Shown piece by piece: positions 24,901 through 36,209 of a DNA stretch of 64,000 bases (position 1 is its first letter; each line of letters opens with the position of its first letter). The stretch is from Chrysaora quinquecirrha. Lineage: Eukaryota > Cnidaria > Scyphozoa > Semaeostomeae > Pelagiidae. The notes beneath the pieces are model-generated. The model saw only the letters and a list, made by a program, of their open reading frames with translations. It did not search any database and had not been told where the DNA came from. Location: the NCBI GenBank assembly GCA_014526335.1, contig JACTAT010000014.1, positions 2,534,840 to 2,598,839 of the forward strand. The letters run 5' to 3'. Both the position numbers and the translations under genes were made by a program.

Positions 24901-26903
24901 TTAGAAAGCCGGTTCCATTCATTTGCAATCGAAAATCACATAAATTGTACGCTTAAGCATGTATCAAATGTTTCCTTGAGTAGTCTCGAGCTTTGCAAAC
25001 ATGCAAGTGCCTCTCTGTTATTGTTAAGACCACTGTATGTGCAGTTAAAATTAAGAACCTATTAAGGAACTTTTTGAACTACGATTGCCTCAAGAGGTCC
25101 AAAAGTAAGGAACTTTAAGAACTAGGTCTTGAGGTAGGTTCCTTAAAAAAAAGCGTGTACAGAAATTCAGGATAGCGAAAAAAAGGGGGACATATTTGGG
25201 CCAACTGAAAAGCGTTTTTCTTTCGGCACTCCTCAAAGTAGAAACGTCATTCCACCGTAATCCGTGAGCTAATTCATTTTTCTGATTGGTGCGTTTCGAC
25301 CCTCATCTTGGTACATATTCTGCCCCAGTCAATTGTTTCGATATGTTTCTGATGTTTATTAATCTGAAGAACGTCAGACGAAGAAAGCTTTTGAGCATGT
25401 CCGGCTATTCTGAAAACACATCGAAATAAACATAGGCCTTGCCTATAGAGACAGCAGACTCAGAGCCAACTACTGTTAAAATTTCTTTATAGAGCTATAG
25501 CCTGCCCCAAGGGGGGAGGGGAAGAACTTCCTTTTGAGGGTAGGTATACATGTGCTTGTCCAGGTTGTGGGTCAGTTTGCAATATTTCGCCTGGTTTATG
25601 GGTCCTGTTCTGTGACTTTCTGGCCGGGTTATAGGGCAGTTTAACAGTTTTGTGAAATTTCCGCCCTAGTTATGGATCTGTTTAATGAAAATATGCCAGT
25701 GTTATTGGTAGATAATGGCTCTTAGTGCAGAAGTGAGTGAAAGATATATTCTAGAGGGATTTGTTTTCACTGGTTATGGGGTAGAGGTATGTTTTCAAGA
25801 TGATACCCTGATTACGGAGCTATCTTTCGAAATCTTGCCCTGGTTATTGGTTCACCCTCGGGTTTCTCAGAGGTACCTAATGCCCACCCCCTATAAAAGT
25901 TACCCCCCCCTCGAACCCGCTTGTCGATCTTGCCTACTTGAACGGTCTGACGATAACTGATAATTCCATAGTTTAACAATTTGATGATTTAATGTTTCAT
26001 AATTTAATTTCCAGGATGGAGAAAGGGAAAATATTTGACTCTCGTGGTACAGGGTCATATTCTGTCAGGTTGGTTTGCTGTAGATTGTTTTTAAGTTTTG
26101 AATAAGGGCCCTGATATCATATCACTCAAAAAACAATATATGACACAGAAATTACATGACCGGGTGATAAAGGCCGTGGTACGAAAAATCTCAGAATGAA
26201 CACCCAAACTTTTGACCTTACAATACCATCTATATATTCTAAATTATAATATATCAGTTCCAATCAAGTTTCGCTAGGAAAGGAATGCAAGCGAAAATAA
26301 GACTGTTGTTTGCAAAGTTTATACGGATTCTCGAGAAATCGATACCCTTATTATGTATAACAATTTTCAGAAAATTAAGACCCATATTTATACTACCATA
26401 TCAGGAAAAACGATACTTTCTGGGGGCGTACCAAGTACCCAAAATATGTAAAGTGCCCCCCTCCGGGGGGACCTACACTATATTGCTTGCATGTTTGCTA
26501 TGCTCTTGCTCTTTATCAAGTTCCGGGGTGCTCATTTAGACTTATTACATTCGTCGTAGTCTACGCTCCTCCACACTCCACCACCCTGCTCCAACTTCTG
26601 TACTCTGAGGAAACAGCTGTATGTCGCTATCGCTATGTTGTTAGAAGCTGTTTCCGAAAGAGTGGGAGGAAAATAATAAGTCTGGTGCTCATTCCGAGGA
26701 TCAGTTTCCAGATTAGATTCGTTGCGGAAAGACAAAGATTTTAGTATACTTAGAAGTTTTTCGTTTTTATAAACGTATATTCTATCATTTTCAGAATTCA
26801 GTTCAACTCCGAAGAGCACTGGACAAAAGCCTTGAAGTTTATGCTTACGAATCTAAAATGGGGACTAGCTTGGGTTTCATCGCAATTCGCAGATAAGTCC
26901 TAA
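15909..26903 (+). CDS. BECN1: Beclin 1 (Atg6 orthologue), 14 exons, 452 aa
   Basis: Beclin is the scaffold of the class III PI3-kinase (VPS34) complexes that start autophagy and act in endosomal sorting. Exons: 15909-16053, 16305-16378, 16806-16855, 17567-17654, 18793-19193, 20106-20189, 20629-20689, 21292-21380, 22157-22228, 23157-23195, 23922-23964, 24526-24575, 26015-26068, 26795-26903; every junction is GT-AG, phases agree and no frame break occurs. Domains: N-terminal CxxC (C23/C26) pairing with C139/C142 (HPLCEECTD); [11 protein letters not shown]3 region about residues 112-128; a long acidic coiled coil (about 140-270); then the evolutionarily conserved BARA domain with [31 protein letters not shown], the aromatic finger FFW (363-365), [11 protein letters not shown] and the terminal [11 protein letters not shown]. 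In the BH3 core [11 protein letters not shown] the usual Gly-Asp is Ala-Lys. An upstream in-frame ATG at 15825 would add 28 residues; I prefer 15909 because homology starts soon after it. Confidence 0.96.
17248..17469 (-). mobile_element. LINE-like fragment (C-terminal end of a non-LTR reverse-transcriptase ORF)
   Basis: The minus-strand frame contains [20 protein letters not shown] followed by [17 protein letters not shown]. The 'GPK-hydrophobic-WNSLP' signature followed by a short helix is the usual C-terminus of invertebrate non-LTR retrotransposon polyproteins. Only this end remains; no reverse-transcriptase core is present nearby. It lies in Beclin intron 3. Confidence 0.6.
18240..18590 (+). 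mobile_element. tRNA-derived SINE with GCGCTATATAAA-type tail
   Basis: The head resembles a Pol III promoter: 'gcgtagtggttagcac' (A box) and 'gtggttcaata' (B box). The 3' part has 'gtaaagcgctgctga' and 'ggcgctatataaaagcc', a tail shape common to LINE-mobilised SINEs in many animals. It is intronic, in Beclin intron 4, on the same strand. Confidence 0.65.
19430..19830. repeat. Palindromic CACTACTGTGGTGG repeat, inverted array
   Basis: The left half repeats 'gcactactgtgatgtggtggtattttt' and 'gtggtgggttataatgcttg'; the right half has their reverse complements ('aagcataataacccaccac', 'agtgcttatccaccatag'). The whole block folds back on itself around about 19620-19640. Related arrays lie at 35084-35470 and 63407-63800. 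It is in Beclin intron 5. Confidence 0.85.
20420..20570 (-). mobile_element. tRNA-like SINE (TTCACC-tail family), partial
   Basis: The segment 'ttagcgccagtcgctaagatttcagtaataggttaagtaatcaagacc...' is the reverse complement of the 3' half of the family; 'agctggattagttgg' corresponds to the head. Intronic in Beclin. Confidence 0.6.
21830..21915. mobile_element. Foldback MITE family, short fragment
   Basis: The segment contains 'gctcagtggagtgtcagacga' and 'aaaagcttaaacgtgttaaaa', matching the inner right arm of the family. It lies in Beclin intron 8. Confidence 0.5.
22731..23113. repeat. 23-bp minisatellite with an E-box (CACGTG) in most units, Beclin intron 9
   Basis: About 17 head-to-tail units of GAGTCGCACGTGAACTAGGG plus ATA. 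About 15 units carry the CACGTG palindrome; two have lost it by a 2-bp deletion (CGCACGAAC). The array ends about 43 bp before the exon at 23157. Confidence 0.95.
24725..25160. mobile_element. TIR element related to the ACACGC family, Beclin intron 12
   Basis: The left end reads GTACACGTTTTTTTATAAAG and the right end 'ggttccttaaaaaaaagcgtgtac', an inverted match. Internal 'aaggaac' words resemble the copies at 27.0 and 61.1 kb. No coding capacity. Confidence 0.6.
25200..25440. mobile_element. Foldback MITE family, nearly full copy
   Basis: The segment contains 'ggcactcctcaaagtagaaacgtc', 'tgattggtgcgtttcgaccc', 'ccagtcaattgtttcgatatgtttctga' and 'gaacgtcagacgaag' in family order. It lies in Beclin intron 12. 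Confidence 0.7.
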
Positions 26904-27627
26904 TTAATTTGAAAATTATTAAGAGTCCTGAACATTATTCAGAATTGTACATATTATTATTTGAATGATACGAAATATTTCTAACGTGGTATAGCATTCT
27001 ATTCATTCAAGTTTGATACTTGCTACTTATCCGCTTGTTATTTTGTAAAGAACCTAGCTCAAAGTCCAGCTCCAAAAGTTCCTTATTTTTCGTTGGTCTG
27101 GACCTCTTTTGATTCAATTGTAATAGGCTACCCAAAGTTCCTTAATACTCTAGTTCCTTAATATTGCATATTTAGTGCCATGGCTATAATAAAGAGAGAC
27201 TTGTATGTGAGCAAAGCTGGAAACTACTCAAGGAATCATTTGACACTTGCGTAACACAAAATTTATGCGAGTTTTTACTGCAAGTGAATGGAACCGACTT
27301 CCTAATTTGTTTGCAATGATAAGAATATTCAAAATTGAAAAGTTCCTTAGCGATTTTATCTTAAGTAGTAGTATAAGATTTTTTTCAAATTTTGCTGAAA
27401 GTTCAATACCGTTCCGGGCGGCACCCAGGACCCCCCTCCCCCACCTTATTCTTGCAAAATAAATTTTTCCAGCGAGGACCAGTCGCTACTGTCACGTGCC
27501 CGACTCTAAAGATTCCTGGACAACAACAACCAAATAGGAAGTCTGACTTCAGTCAAAATGGCGGCTGGCAGCAAGGGAACTGCATAATGCTTGAGTTTAC
27601 CATAAAACTGTTTTTAAAGTTGTAATA
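26904..27627. other. Intergenic: Beclin 3' region, repeat, and JmjC-gene 5' region
   Basis: Bases about 27010-27400 match 61100-61570 (shared 'ttcaaaattgaaa', 'tccttagcgattttatctt', 'gtaaagaacct'), so most of this spacer is a transposon copy. The remaining 150 bp before 27628 probably hold the JmjC-gene promoter and 5'UTR. Confidence 0.5.
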
Positions 27628-30600
27628 ATGAAAATGAAACGATTTCCACAAGCCTTATCAAGCAAGATGTTTTGTCTATCCATCTGGTTCGTTTTCTGCA
27701 CTTTCTCTGGGATTAAAGCGAGTGGTCCTAATTTTTCTGCATCAGAAAATTTTGGAAGACTTGGAGAGCACCAAGAACCCTCTGTTTTAACTGAGCAGCT
27801 TGATTTTGTGCCACAGCCTGCAGCATTTCTCAAAAAGTATGTCTCGGAGAATCGACCTGTGGTTTTCAGAGGAGCAGCGAAGAAATCTAAGTATGTTAAC
27901 AAAAGCAACCTATTACTATATTCTGTAGGTACCTATTATAGGGTGCTTGTTTAAGCAGCTTTAACACCGTAGATTTTTTAAAACCATGATTATTTTTCGC
28001 AGGGCTTTTCATTTGTGGACAGAAGACTTTCTCAAGATCAATTATGGCAACTTAACCGTTAGACTAGAGGCCAGAGCTGAAGATGACAGCAAAATTCCTG
28101 CTGGAAGAATAGGTCTGGGACAAGACCTACTCGGTAATTTTCTTGACAATTACCAAGCACTGAATGGTTATGTAATATCACAGCTTCCACAACCAATGGA
28201 AAAAGATGTAATGATACCTCCATGCTTAAGGTAATTTTCATTTAATGTTGCATGGACCATGCATCGTAATACCTAAAATGTTCACAGGTATCAATACAAA
28301 ATTGGATAGACGGAAACACTCTTTCAGGTGGTGGTGCAAGCTGACAGTGTAGCCCAGTGGTGGTATTTTCATCAATACATAAAGATGAAATGATGTATTT
28401 AGTGCCAGTCACTAGGATTTCAGCTATAGGTTAAGTAATCAAAACCTTGACTCTGGCTGGGGATCAGACCCTGACCTCGCTGAGCTTCTGACATCATGAG
28501 TCAGCTGGACTTGACCACGATGCCACAGATGCCACAGCACCTTCATGAAACCACAGCACCTCCATGATAACATGATAACACATGCATGGATCCTAATCTC
28601 ACTACAAGCAGTTGGTTAAAGAGTACTAATTTTCCTGGGTAATAGCTGATTTTACCCTATCTCGAAATGTTAGAAATGCTGAATACCTTAATCTGACACT
28701 TAAATAAAGTCTACAAGATTGGATACAAGAAAACCTTCTTGTATTAAGCATTAGTTATACTACTCAAAACTTGAAAATTTGCAGTACTTTCTTAGATGTA
28801 CAGTATAGAAGAACACCATTGTCTAATCTTGCCATAGGTGCTAAATACTATGAAACAGAAAGGTAGCATTTAAACACAACAGTACATAAATACTTGTATA
28901 GGTTGACATTGGAACAATCAATAACCATTGGCTTCCGAAATGAAAATACCTTGTAGTTGAATGGATGGAGTTTCTGGAATGCCCCTGTAAAGATTGTTAA
29001 ATTTTCCAGTTTCCTCGTTATTTTTCCTTGAATTTTTGGGTTCTGCCTCCCTTTGCCTTCAGCTGTTTCGGGCATCCCTAATTGTTTAATTCTAATTTCG
29101 TTTTTGTTCCATCTAGATGTGGCTTCTTTGCAAAGTCAATTCAAGAAGTTCATTTATTCCTGTCTGCTTCCGGTGGTAAAACAGCCCTGCACAAAGATCC
29201 ATATAATAACATTCACTGTGTTTTTAATGGAACAAAAGACTGGATAACAATACATCCAGATCAAACAGAACTGCTTTATATGTCACCTGACTCAGAATAT
29301 GAATGGGGTGGTTTGTCAGAAATCAATGTTGATGCTGTTGATTTGGAGAGATACCCAAATGTTGCAAAATTGAATTACTCTAAAGTCAGGCTTTACAAAG
29401 GAGACTGCATATTCATGCCCTCTGGTAGGTTGAGTGTAATACAAAAATCTTTTAAAAGGCATGTTTTACATTTTGAAGGATGTGCATTGTGCAATTTTCA
29501 AACACTTTTTAAGCATTCAAGCAAGCAGTCTTATTTGTAAATTTATTCGAACTAATCAATTGGCTGTTTCTGACAGTGTTAGACATGATAGCCACCACTT
29601 ATCATGGAAAGCCTTTAATATTTAGTAGGGTAAAGTTTCTGGAGAGATCCGTCTCTTATCACCAGGCAATGAGAAATGTGGTTTCTTTCCTATTTATTGC
29701 AAATAAATGTATTTCTTCAACGTTTCTTTTGCAGGTTATTGGCATCAGGTTCGTTCATGGGGGTATATGAACTCCGCCGTTGCAATTTGGTTCTCAACTG
29801 TTAGCAGCTTTGATGAAAGCGAATGTACGAGTGACAACTATGATTTCAAGGCAATGAATGAAGTCGATATTCTATGGAGATACCCAGGTTACATAGAATT
29901 CGTTTTCGTATTCTTTGCTTTTTCAAGGCCTATGCCATGCTAAAATTTTCTGGCCATTTTAACATAGAACACTGAAATTTGCATACTCTATACCTGGTCT
30001 TTAGAATCAACAAATCAGAGTAGTGAGAATTTGTTGACATATGCATGGCAATTTTGGGAGGGTTTCTTTGGCGTGCAAAGATGGGTTTCTTTTTAAATCT
30101 GAATAGTTGATCAATGGAAAAGTTTAACTCATTTAGACTTTTTTGTCGACCGATTCGATCGTCATTTGGTTTAAAGAGGGAAGAAGGTTCAACACGTTTC
30201 TTGACTCTAGTTAGTCAAACGCCCCAATCACTCGGCCATTTCAGCTCTGCATCTCATGTACTCCATCTCATTCCTCTTAATAGAATTTCACTGAAGCCAG
30301 GCTCATATTGACATTGTGCCTAGTCAGAACAATTGGCCGACTGCTAATTTTTGAAACTAATTTCTCGCTCGCAACTGACCTCTCGACATTGTGTGGTCTG
30401 GCAACTAGTTCCTTTTTGACGGAAACTACTCGGCTCACTGTTCAAAAGAATTGCGCATGTTCTGCCTTTGTGATTAGTTGACAACTGATTCCGTCAGCCA
30501 TAGGCGACCAGACGTGAGCGCTCTTGTGACCGTGATCAACTGCGTCCTGCAAGTTTTTACTACTTGTTGAAATGTTGACTTAAGTTAGCAGTTAAAACTA

Positions 30601-33600
30601 GTTGGCGTTCAATCTACCGTATTGTAGGTGGACATAAGCCTGGCTTTAGACCTTACAAAATTTTGTTTTAACCTCTTGGGAACGTAAATAAAAAGATCCC
30701 TTTGCCAATAGGAAATGTGTTATGGATTTTAAAACCAATTACATGATAACAGGGCCAGCCCTTGTAGCTGGGATCCCACCATAGCACAACAAGGCTGGCC
30801 CCATCAACATAACTGGAAATGTGACATTTTTCCTATGTTATTGCATAGCATGCCTGAAGATAAGACTGGCCTCAAAACTTGTAACTTCGGATGCTTACAA
30901 CACAACACGTCATATTACCGTGGATCAATTTTCCCGCCAAATTGTCTTCTCAGCCCTGAGGTAAATCCTCCATGTAATCAAAAGTAAAATCTCATCCCTG
31001 GGTCAGCCCTGTACATGTAATCAGACTCTTAGAAACGGTACCTTGGTTTGTATAGAAAAGGGCACCTTTCACCATACGCCCCATTGCGCCTAAATGACAG
31101 GAGGAGAACACCCTTGGCATGAGGGTTCTTAAGGGCTAATAAAAAATTGCGCTCATTTCGGAGAAGTGGGCCTTAATAAACACGGAGCGTACTGATTAAA
31201 CGTAACCGAAAATTGATTCTGTAAAACTGTTTTTCATCTTTCGTTAAGGGGTCTCAGGTGTCTCGAAGTTAATCATTTAAGAAATGTTATACGGCTTTTA
31301 AACATGGCTGGGGTTTCTTTGAAACAGAGGATTAATTAGGGATCTCTCTAATATTCTGATAATAATCTTACATCCATTTTAATCCATGATGGTGCTGAAT
31401 TTTGTCTTATTTGTCTATAAAGAGTACTACTGTGAAGATATCGTGGTTTTGCGAAAGTAATTTATAATTACACGCTTTTATTTTTCAAAACCAACAATCA
31501 TGGTCAGAATCGTGCGAGACAACTTGTTGGTAGCGCCCCCTCCCTCTGATAGGCTGAGGCTGTAATACAGCAGTCCTTCTATGAAACCTTACTGATCTCA
31601 AACCCGAGCGCCCTTTGGATCATATTCTGTTTATTACTATACAGTCGGGGGTGACAGCTATGATCAATGTACCGGTGTACAGGCTTTTTTGCAAGCGTAC
31701 CGGTCAGTATTCGTGACGATGTACCAGTGTACCAGTTTTCACTCATACGCATGTAATGGCTTTGATTTTTCAAGTGTACCATTTACCAGGTTGCGTTCGT
31801 ACCGTACCGGGTCGATTTTTAGCCTGCCGTACCGTTTACTGGGTGCTTTGTACCGGCGTACCGTGAAGCTGTCACCCCCACTATACACATTGTCTAAATG
31901 GTATTCATTTCATTTTTAGCAATGCAGTTTTGCAAGCTCAAGAGGCTGATGAAACTTTTAGCAAAGAAAAATTTCTGAAAAGCTACGTAGAGGCAAGGCA
32001 AAAATTTAAATCAGTCTACTTAATACCAAAATCATCTTTTGGGCCTGTTCATATGAGTTGAGATATACCATTCAAGTGGGATAGTTCACTTGTGACATTG
32101 TTCTCAAATGGCTCACTCAGGTGATACTCTGTACAAAATAGGAAGAAAGTGAATTCCCCCTCCTCCAATCCAATTTTGGGTTTCTTGGCTGTTTTACAGA
32201 TTGTTTTACAATTTGGGAAAACAATATTGATTCGGGGGAGGGGGGACGATATGTGCGGCAAGAGGAGCATTTTTCCTATAAGTCTCGTGAGTTTTGCCGG
32301 GGATTGCAGGTGAAATCTCACCGGCACGACAGTGACATCTTATCAAAATTGGATTGCCCCCTCTCATATGAACGCAATCTATTTTCACTTACAAATCATT
32401 GTGTCGACTAGATCTCGCCTCTGTGGGCTATCCCACCTCAAATGAATAGACCCCCGTCTACACGGGAGAAACGATACGGATCAAATAGATCCGTACCTTT
32501 CGAGTACCATGGGTACGATTTCCTTGCGTTTACACGGGAACGGATCTTGAACGGATCCAGATGGATTTGCGTTTCTGGCGTACCCGAAAAAAGAGACGAT
32601 CCCGTTGCCAAAAGGAAGGGATCCATGCTTACCCGTGTAAATGCATAGCCTATATCGTGGCCTTTTTGGGAACGAATCCCGGATCCACTCGGATCTCGGA
32701 TCGTCTGAGTTTCCATTTCTCTGATTTGGCAGTAGCTCTAATATATCTTTTATCGTTACTATAGGATTTGGGAGGAACGAGAGAAAAAGCTTATCAGGTA
32801 TTATTGATGAAGATTAAATTTGTAATTTATGAAAGTCGTGACATTTTAGTTTGCTGATTTACATGAAACTAGTGCGTGTGGCTATTGGTGTAAAACACCA
32901 CCAGAGGTCTTTCTAGAGGACATTAAAATGGCTTTCTTCAATTTCTGCGTTCTTATAAAAAGCGTGTAGTATTTACAAGATTAGGCAATCCTAGTTATGA
33001 CAAACAAAACAAATATAGTGTACCGTGAAATTTCATACAAGAAATACAAGAAAAGTCACAGTAAAAGAAGTAAAAATATCGACACCGATATTAATGCAAA
33101 TCTTATAAGCATTCATAGTAGAATAAGTAAAATATATCGCACATCGCATATAAAACACCAATTTTGTCGAAAAAGTCGAGGGGTGTATCACTACTAAAAA
33201 TAACGTACGAGATTTATGGGATTAAAATCTCTGTCTTTTTTGGTCAGATCAATGGGACTTATTGAGATTTACAAAGATGTATATAGGGACTTCTTCGATT
33301 CTGTCTAGATATTTCGAACTTGCCTTGTTAAACTTTCTTTCACAATAAATGTAAAAATGACTGGATTTGGTCTCAAAGACAAGCTTAACTTTAGATTATG
33401 TCTTTAAAGTACTCGCGCACACGCTCCTCCGCAGCGCCTTTCTAGAAATGAGCGAAGGAGACAAGAGGAACAATAATGACTGCCGAGGTAAAATAAGGAC
33501 GCTGTGGAGGAGCGTGTATTCGCGCACTTTTCCTACGATTGTTGTCTAGCTTGAGAAACATGAGCTTTTGAAGAGATTGATAGGATTAATAAGATTCATA

Positions 33601-33955
33601 AGATTTATAAGATTTATTAAGATTTATCGTGAAGATGTGCGAGATTTATTAAGCGATACACCCCTCGGAAAAAGTCCTTATAAGAGCGGTGGCTGATGGT
33701 ATGAGCGGGGAACTTAAACTAGGCACCTAAGAGCATGATTTCTTAAATATTTGTACCATGATATCACTCTTTTAGATAATCCATGATCTACAATTGCCTA
33801 AAGATGGTGTTACTACAAAAGAACATCTTATTGTCAATATGGAGAAAGCATTGAAAAATTATATGGATGCTATAACTCATGATCCTGCGACAGAAAAACG
33901 AATTTATCAATTCATTAAGTATGGTAAACGAATTTTCCAACATGACGAGCTGTAA
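27628..33955 (+). CDS. ER-lumenal JmjC (cupin-8 type) oxygenase with HDEL, 7 exons, 407 aa
   Basis: A predicted Fe(II)/2-oxoglutarate-dependent hydroxylase. Exons: 27628-27890, 28003-28230, 29117-29424, 29735-29887, 31928-31986, 32765-32797, 33776-33955; all phases agree. The N-terminus has a signal peptide (MFCLSIWFVFCTFSGIKASG). The JmjC core has VSENRPVVFRGAAKKSKAF, VHLFLSASGGKTALHKD with the HxD metal pair H189/D191, GTKDWITIHP, and the distal ligand in MPSGYWHQV (H270). The last residues are FQHDEL followed by TAA, an ER-retrieval signal. A donor-like gtaagt overlaps the stop, but reading through would discard the HDEL. Among named families JMJD8 is the closest in concept (signal peptide, ER lumen), but this protein is longer and I cannot assign orthology. 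The substrate is unknown. Confidence 0.85.
28375..28560 (-). mobile_element. tRNA-like SINE (TTCACC-tail family)
   Basis: Contains 'tttagtgccagtcactaggatttcagctataggttaag', 'ctggggatcagaccctgacc' and 'cagctggacttgaccacgatgcc', the reverse complement of the family in full order. Intronic in the JmjC gene. Confidence 0.65.
31647..31879 (+). mobile_element. GTAC-rich TIR element, copy 2
   Basis: A 233-bp element with GGGGGTGACAGCT at the left and AGCTGTCACCCCC at the right. It is the inverse of the copy at 631-869 and is better preserved. It lies in intron 4 of the JmjC gene and ends 48 bp before the next exon. Confidence 0.75.
32440..32740. repeat. Dispersed element with 'gtttacacggga' words
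   Basis: The block runs from 'cccccgtctacacgggagaaacgatacggatc' to 'acccgtgtaaatgc' with many 'ggatcc' words. Similar sequence appears at about 59975-60110 ('acggatcaaaaaggatcctt' on the complementary strand). Probably a non-autonomous DNA transposon; ends not fixed. Confidence 0.5.
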
Positions 33956-34730
33956 GTTTTTCTTATGTACAGTATCTAAAAGGATGAGATGATATTTTTC
34001 AGCACCACAAGACATTGGGTAATGTATGTTTGAATATGTTTCGAACTCGTTTCAAATGCATCAATGCAAAAGCGAGAACGAAAAAGAGAATCTATGGGAA
34101 ATCTTACTTGATAAAATTGCCTGCTATTAGCATTTGCAAAAAAATTCGTAAAAATATTGTCTCAAACTCAAAGCAGCCGTATTGAAAATCAAAGAGTACG
34201 ATTGTTGGGCCACAAACGTTTCATTTCTTTTAAGCTCTTCACCGAACTTTTAACATTCTCCAATTTAAATTAAGACTATCTATTACGCTTAATCCTTCCC
34301 CTCACCACACCCAGGCCCGTAAACTATAGACGACAAATACTTTTCTTTGGAAATTCAACTCGAACAAAGATAGTGAAACCCAAACGAAATGTGAAAATTA
34401 ATAGTACAGCTACTTGAAAATTCCCAGAAAGTCCTCATTGCTAATTGAATGTCATTATAAGTTAGAGTTATCTGGTGTAAGGGTGTATCGAGACTTGGAT
34501 AGAAGTGTCGAGTTTATTGGTCGACAAAATTTTCTGGATAATTAAAGGACAAGAGTCAATCCTTGGTTGTCTACGTCTTAATACACGTCTTACAGAGATA
34601 TCAGGTAACAATTGTAAAGGCAAGGCTACAAACAAACTACGTTTAACAGAGAGAGATAGTTCAATCAAGTCAAAACAAGGCATCTCTTCAAAACATTGCA
34701 CACAAGTACATGCACAGGATTCATTCAATC
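33956..34730. other. Intergenic spacer before the cysteine-rich gene
   Basis: No conserved frame or obvious repeat. It should hold the JmjC-gene 3' end and the promoter of the gene at 34731. The plus-strand frame at 34505-34822 runs over that gene's start in another phase and is not real. Confidence 0.4.
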
Positions 34731-36209
34731 ATGAAGAGCATCGCTGTTGTTGTCGTTGTTTCTCTGATGTGGACATTCTCAGATGCTCTGCAATACAAAC
34801 TCAACAAACACAAGGCACCTGACAAAGCTACGTGAGTTGTTTTTGATTTTTTTTCAAGACAATAAGTTTTGTCAGAAAATAAGGTTGTTGTAGCTGGCAG
34901 TAGCTGTGATAGTGAAAGTTTAAGTGGTAGAAGTGAAGGAGTTTAGCTGCGACATCGTATTGATACAAATGTATGTTTATGACATACACATATTTTTGTA
35001 TCAATAAGCAAAATACGCGCCTGTTTTGCGTCGTCATCGTCAGTGCTGAAAAACCAGCTTCATCACGCTAGCGAATCATACGCACTACTGTGGTAGATAC
35101 GCACTACTGTAGTGGTATTTTTGCGTACTGTGGTGAATAAGAACTACTGTAGTGGGTTTTTATGCTTGATGTGGGGATGTGGTGGGTTATTATGCTTGAT
35201 GTGGTGGTATTTGTTGCATACTGTGGTAGATATGCACTACTGTAGTGTGTTTTTATGCTTGATGTGGGGATTTGGTGGGTTATTATACTTGATGTGGTGG
35301 TATTTGTTGCATACTGTGGTAGATATGCACTACTGTAGTGGGTTATTATGCTTGATGTGGTGGTATTTTTTTAGTACTGTAGTGGATAAACACTATACTG
35401 TGGTGGGCTATTATGCTACATGTGGCGGTATTTTATGGCGTAGTGCTGTGGATTTCGTGGTTTTCCCTCGCTTGATCTACAGGATTTGCTGTGATCTCGT
35501 GAGCTAGATCTCCACATAAAATGTATAGATGCCAGAATCGCTGTCCCGCGTTAAAAATGAAAATTACTCTCTTGCTCGCGGTAAGTCGAGGCGGTAGTAG
35601 TAATATTCATTCGAAGCTGTGCGAGAGTGATAGTAGGAATAGTAATGCATGCGTAGTAGCTATAGCGGCAGTAGGAATGGTAGCAATTTATAAGTATACC
35701 TGAGACAAAGTACAAATAACTATTATTTTATTTCTAGATGCATATGTGATCTGCTGATGAATGTCGGTTGGCAAAATTTGCCATTAATGAACATATTCAC
35801 ACGGGAAATCTCAGCGTGGGGACCAGGTTCGAGTCCATGTGCCCGCATGAAGGAAGGATGCCGGATACTGTGCGAGATAATGGGACGCAGGTATGTAAGA
35901 GGAAGAGAGCTAACAAGTGATTGCCAAGGAACAAAGCTGGGCCAAAGGCTTTGTGAGCTGTATAGCCGAAAGAATGGATACGCGGAGATTAAAGCGCCAG
36001 GGAGACGAGTTTCGCTGAGTTACAAGTTGGATCAATGTTGGCAGAAAGGGAAATCTTATTTCCACGCGTTCAATGTACGCGGGAACCTCTGCTGCAGCTC
36101 TTACGCACCTTTCAAGGAGCTCCCGTTTCTGAAGTTTATGGTTTGGAACAAGACATGCATGCCTAACTCAGCAGACACGTCATGGAGAGACAAAATGACT
36201 CTTTATTAA
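34731..36209 (+). CDS. Secreted cysteine-rich protein, 2 exons, 190 aa, unknown family
   Basis: Exon 1 (34731-34831) encodes MKSIAVVVVVSLMWTFSDA, a clear signal peptide, then a basic stretch LQYKLNKHKAPDKAT. Exon 2 (35738-36209) joins in phase and encodes the mature body with 11 cysteines: TCICDLLMN, SSPCARMKEGCRILCEIMG, TSDCQGTK, QRLCELYSRKNGY, DQCWQKGK, NLCCSSYA and NKTCMPNS. There is no membrane segment. NKT is a possible N-glycosylation site. The pattern matches no family that I know; a matrix, signalling or immune role cannot be told apart. The intron holds a CACTACTGTGG array. AATAAA at 36479-36484 could be its poly(A) signal. Confidence 0.75.
35084..35470. repeat. CACTACTGTGGTGG satellite-like array, direct orientation
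   Basis: Repeated 'gcactactgtagtgggtt', 'ttatgcttgatgtggtggta' and 'gcatactgtggtagata' modules in tandem. It lies inside the intron of the secreted cysteine-rich gene; the frame through it (35112-35507) is a repeat artefact. Confidence 0.9.

Noticed and set aside
29735..31930. A frame break between JmjC exons 4 and 5
   Set aside because: With the acceptor after 'caatgcag' (exon start 31928) the phases match, so no indel is needed.
35112..35507. 131-codon frame with repeated LCLMWW
   Set aside because: Translation of the CACTACTGTGG array in an intron.
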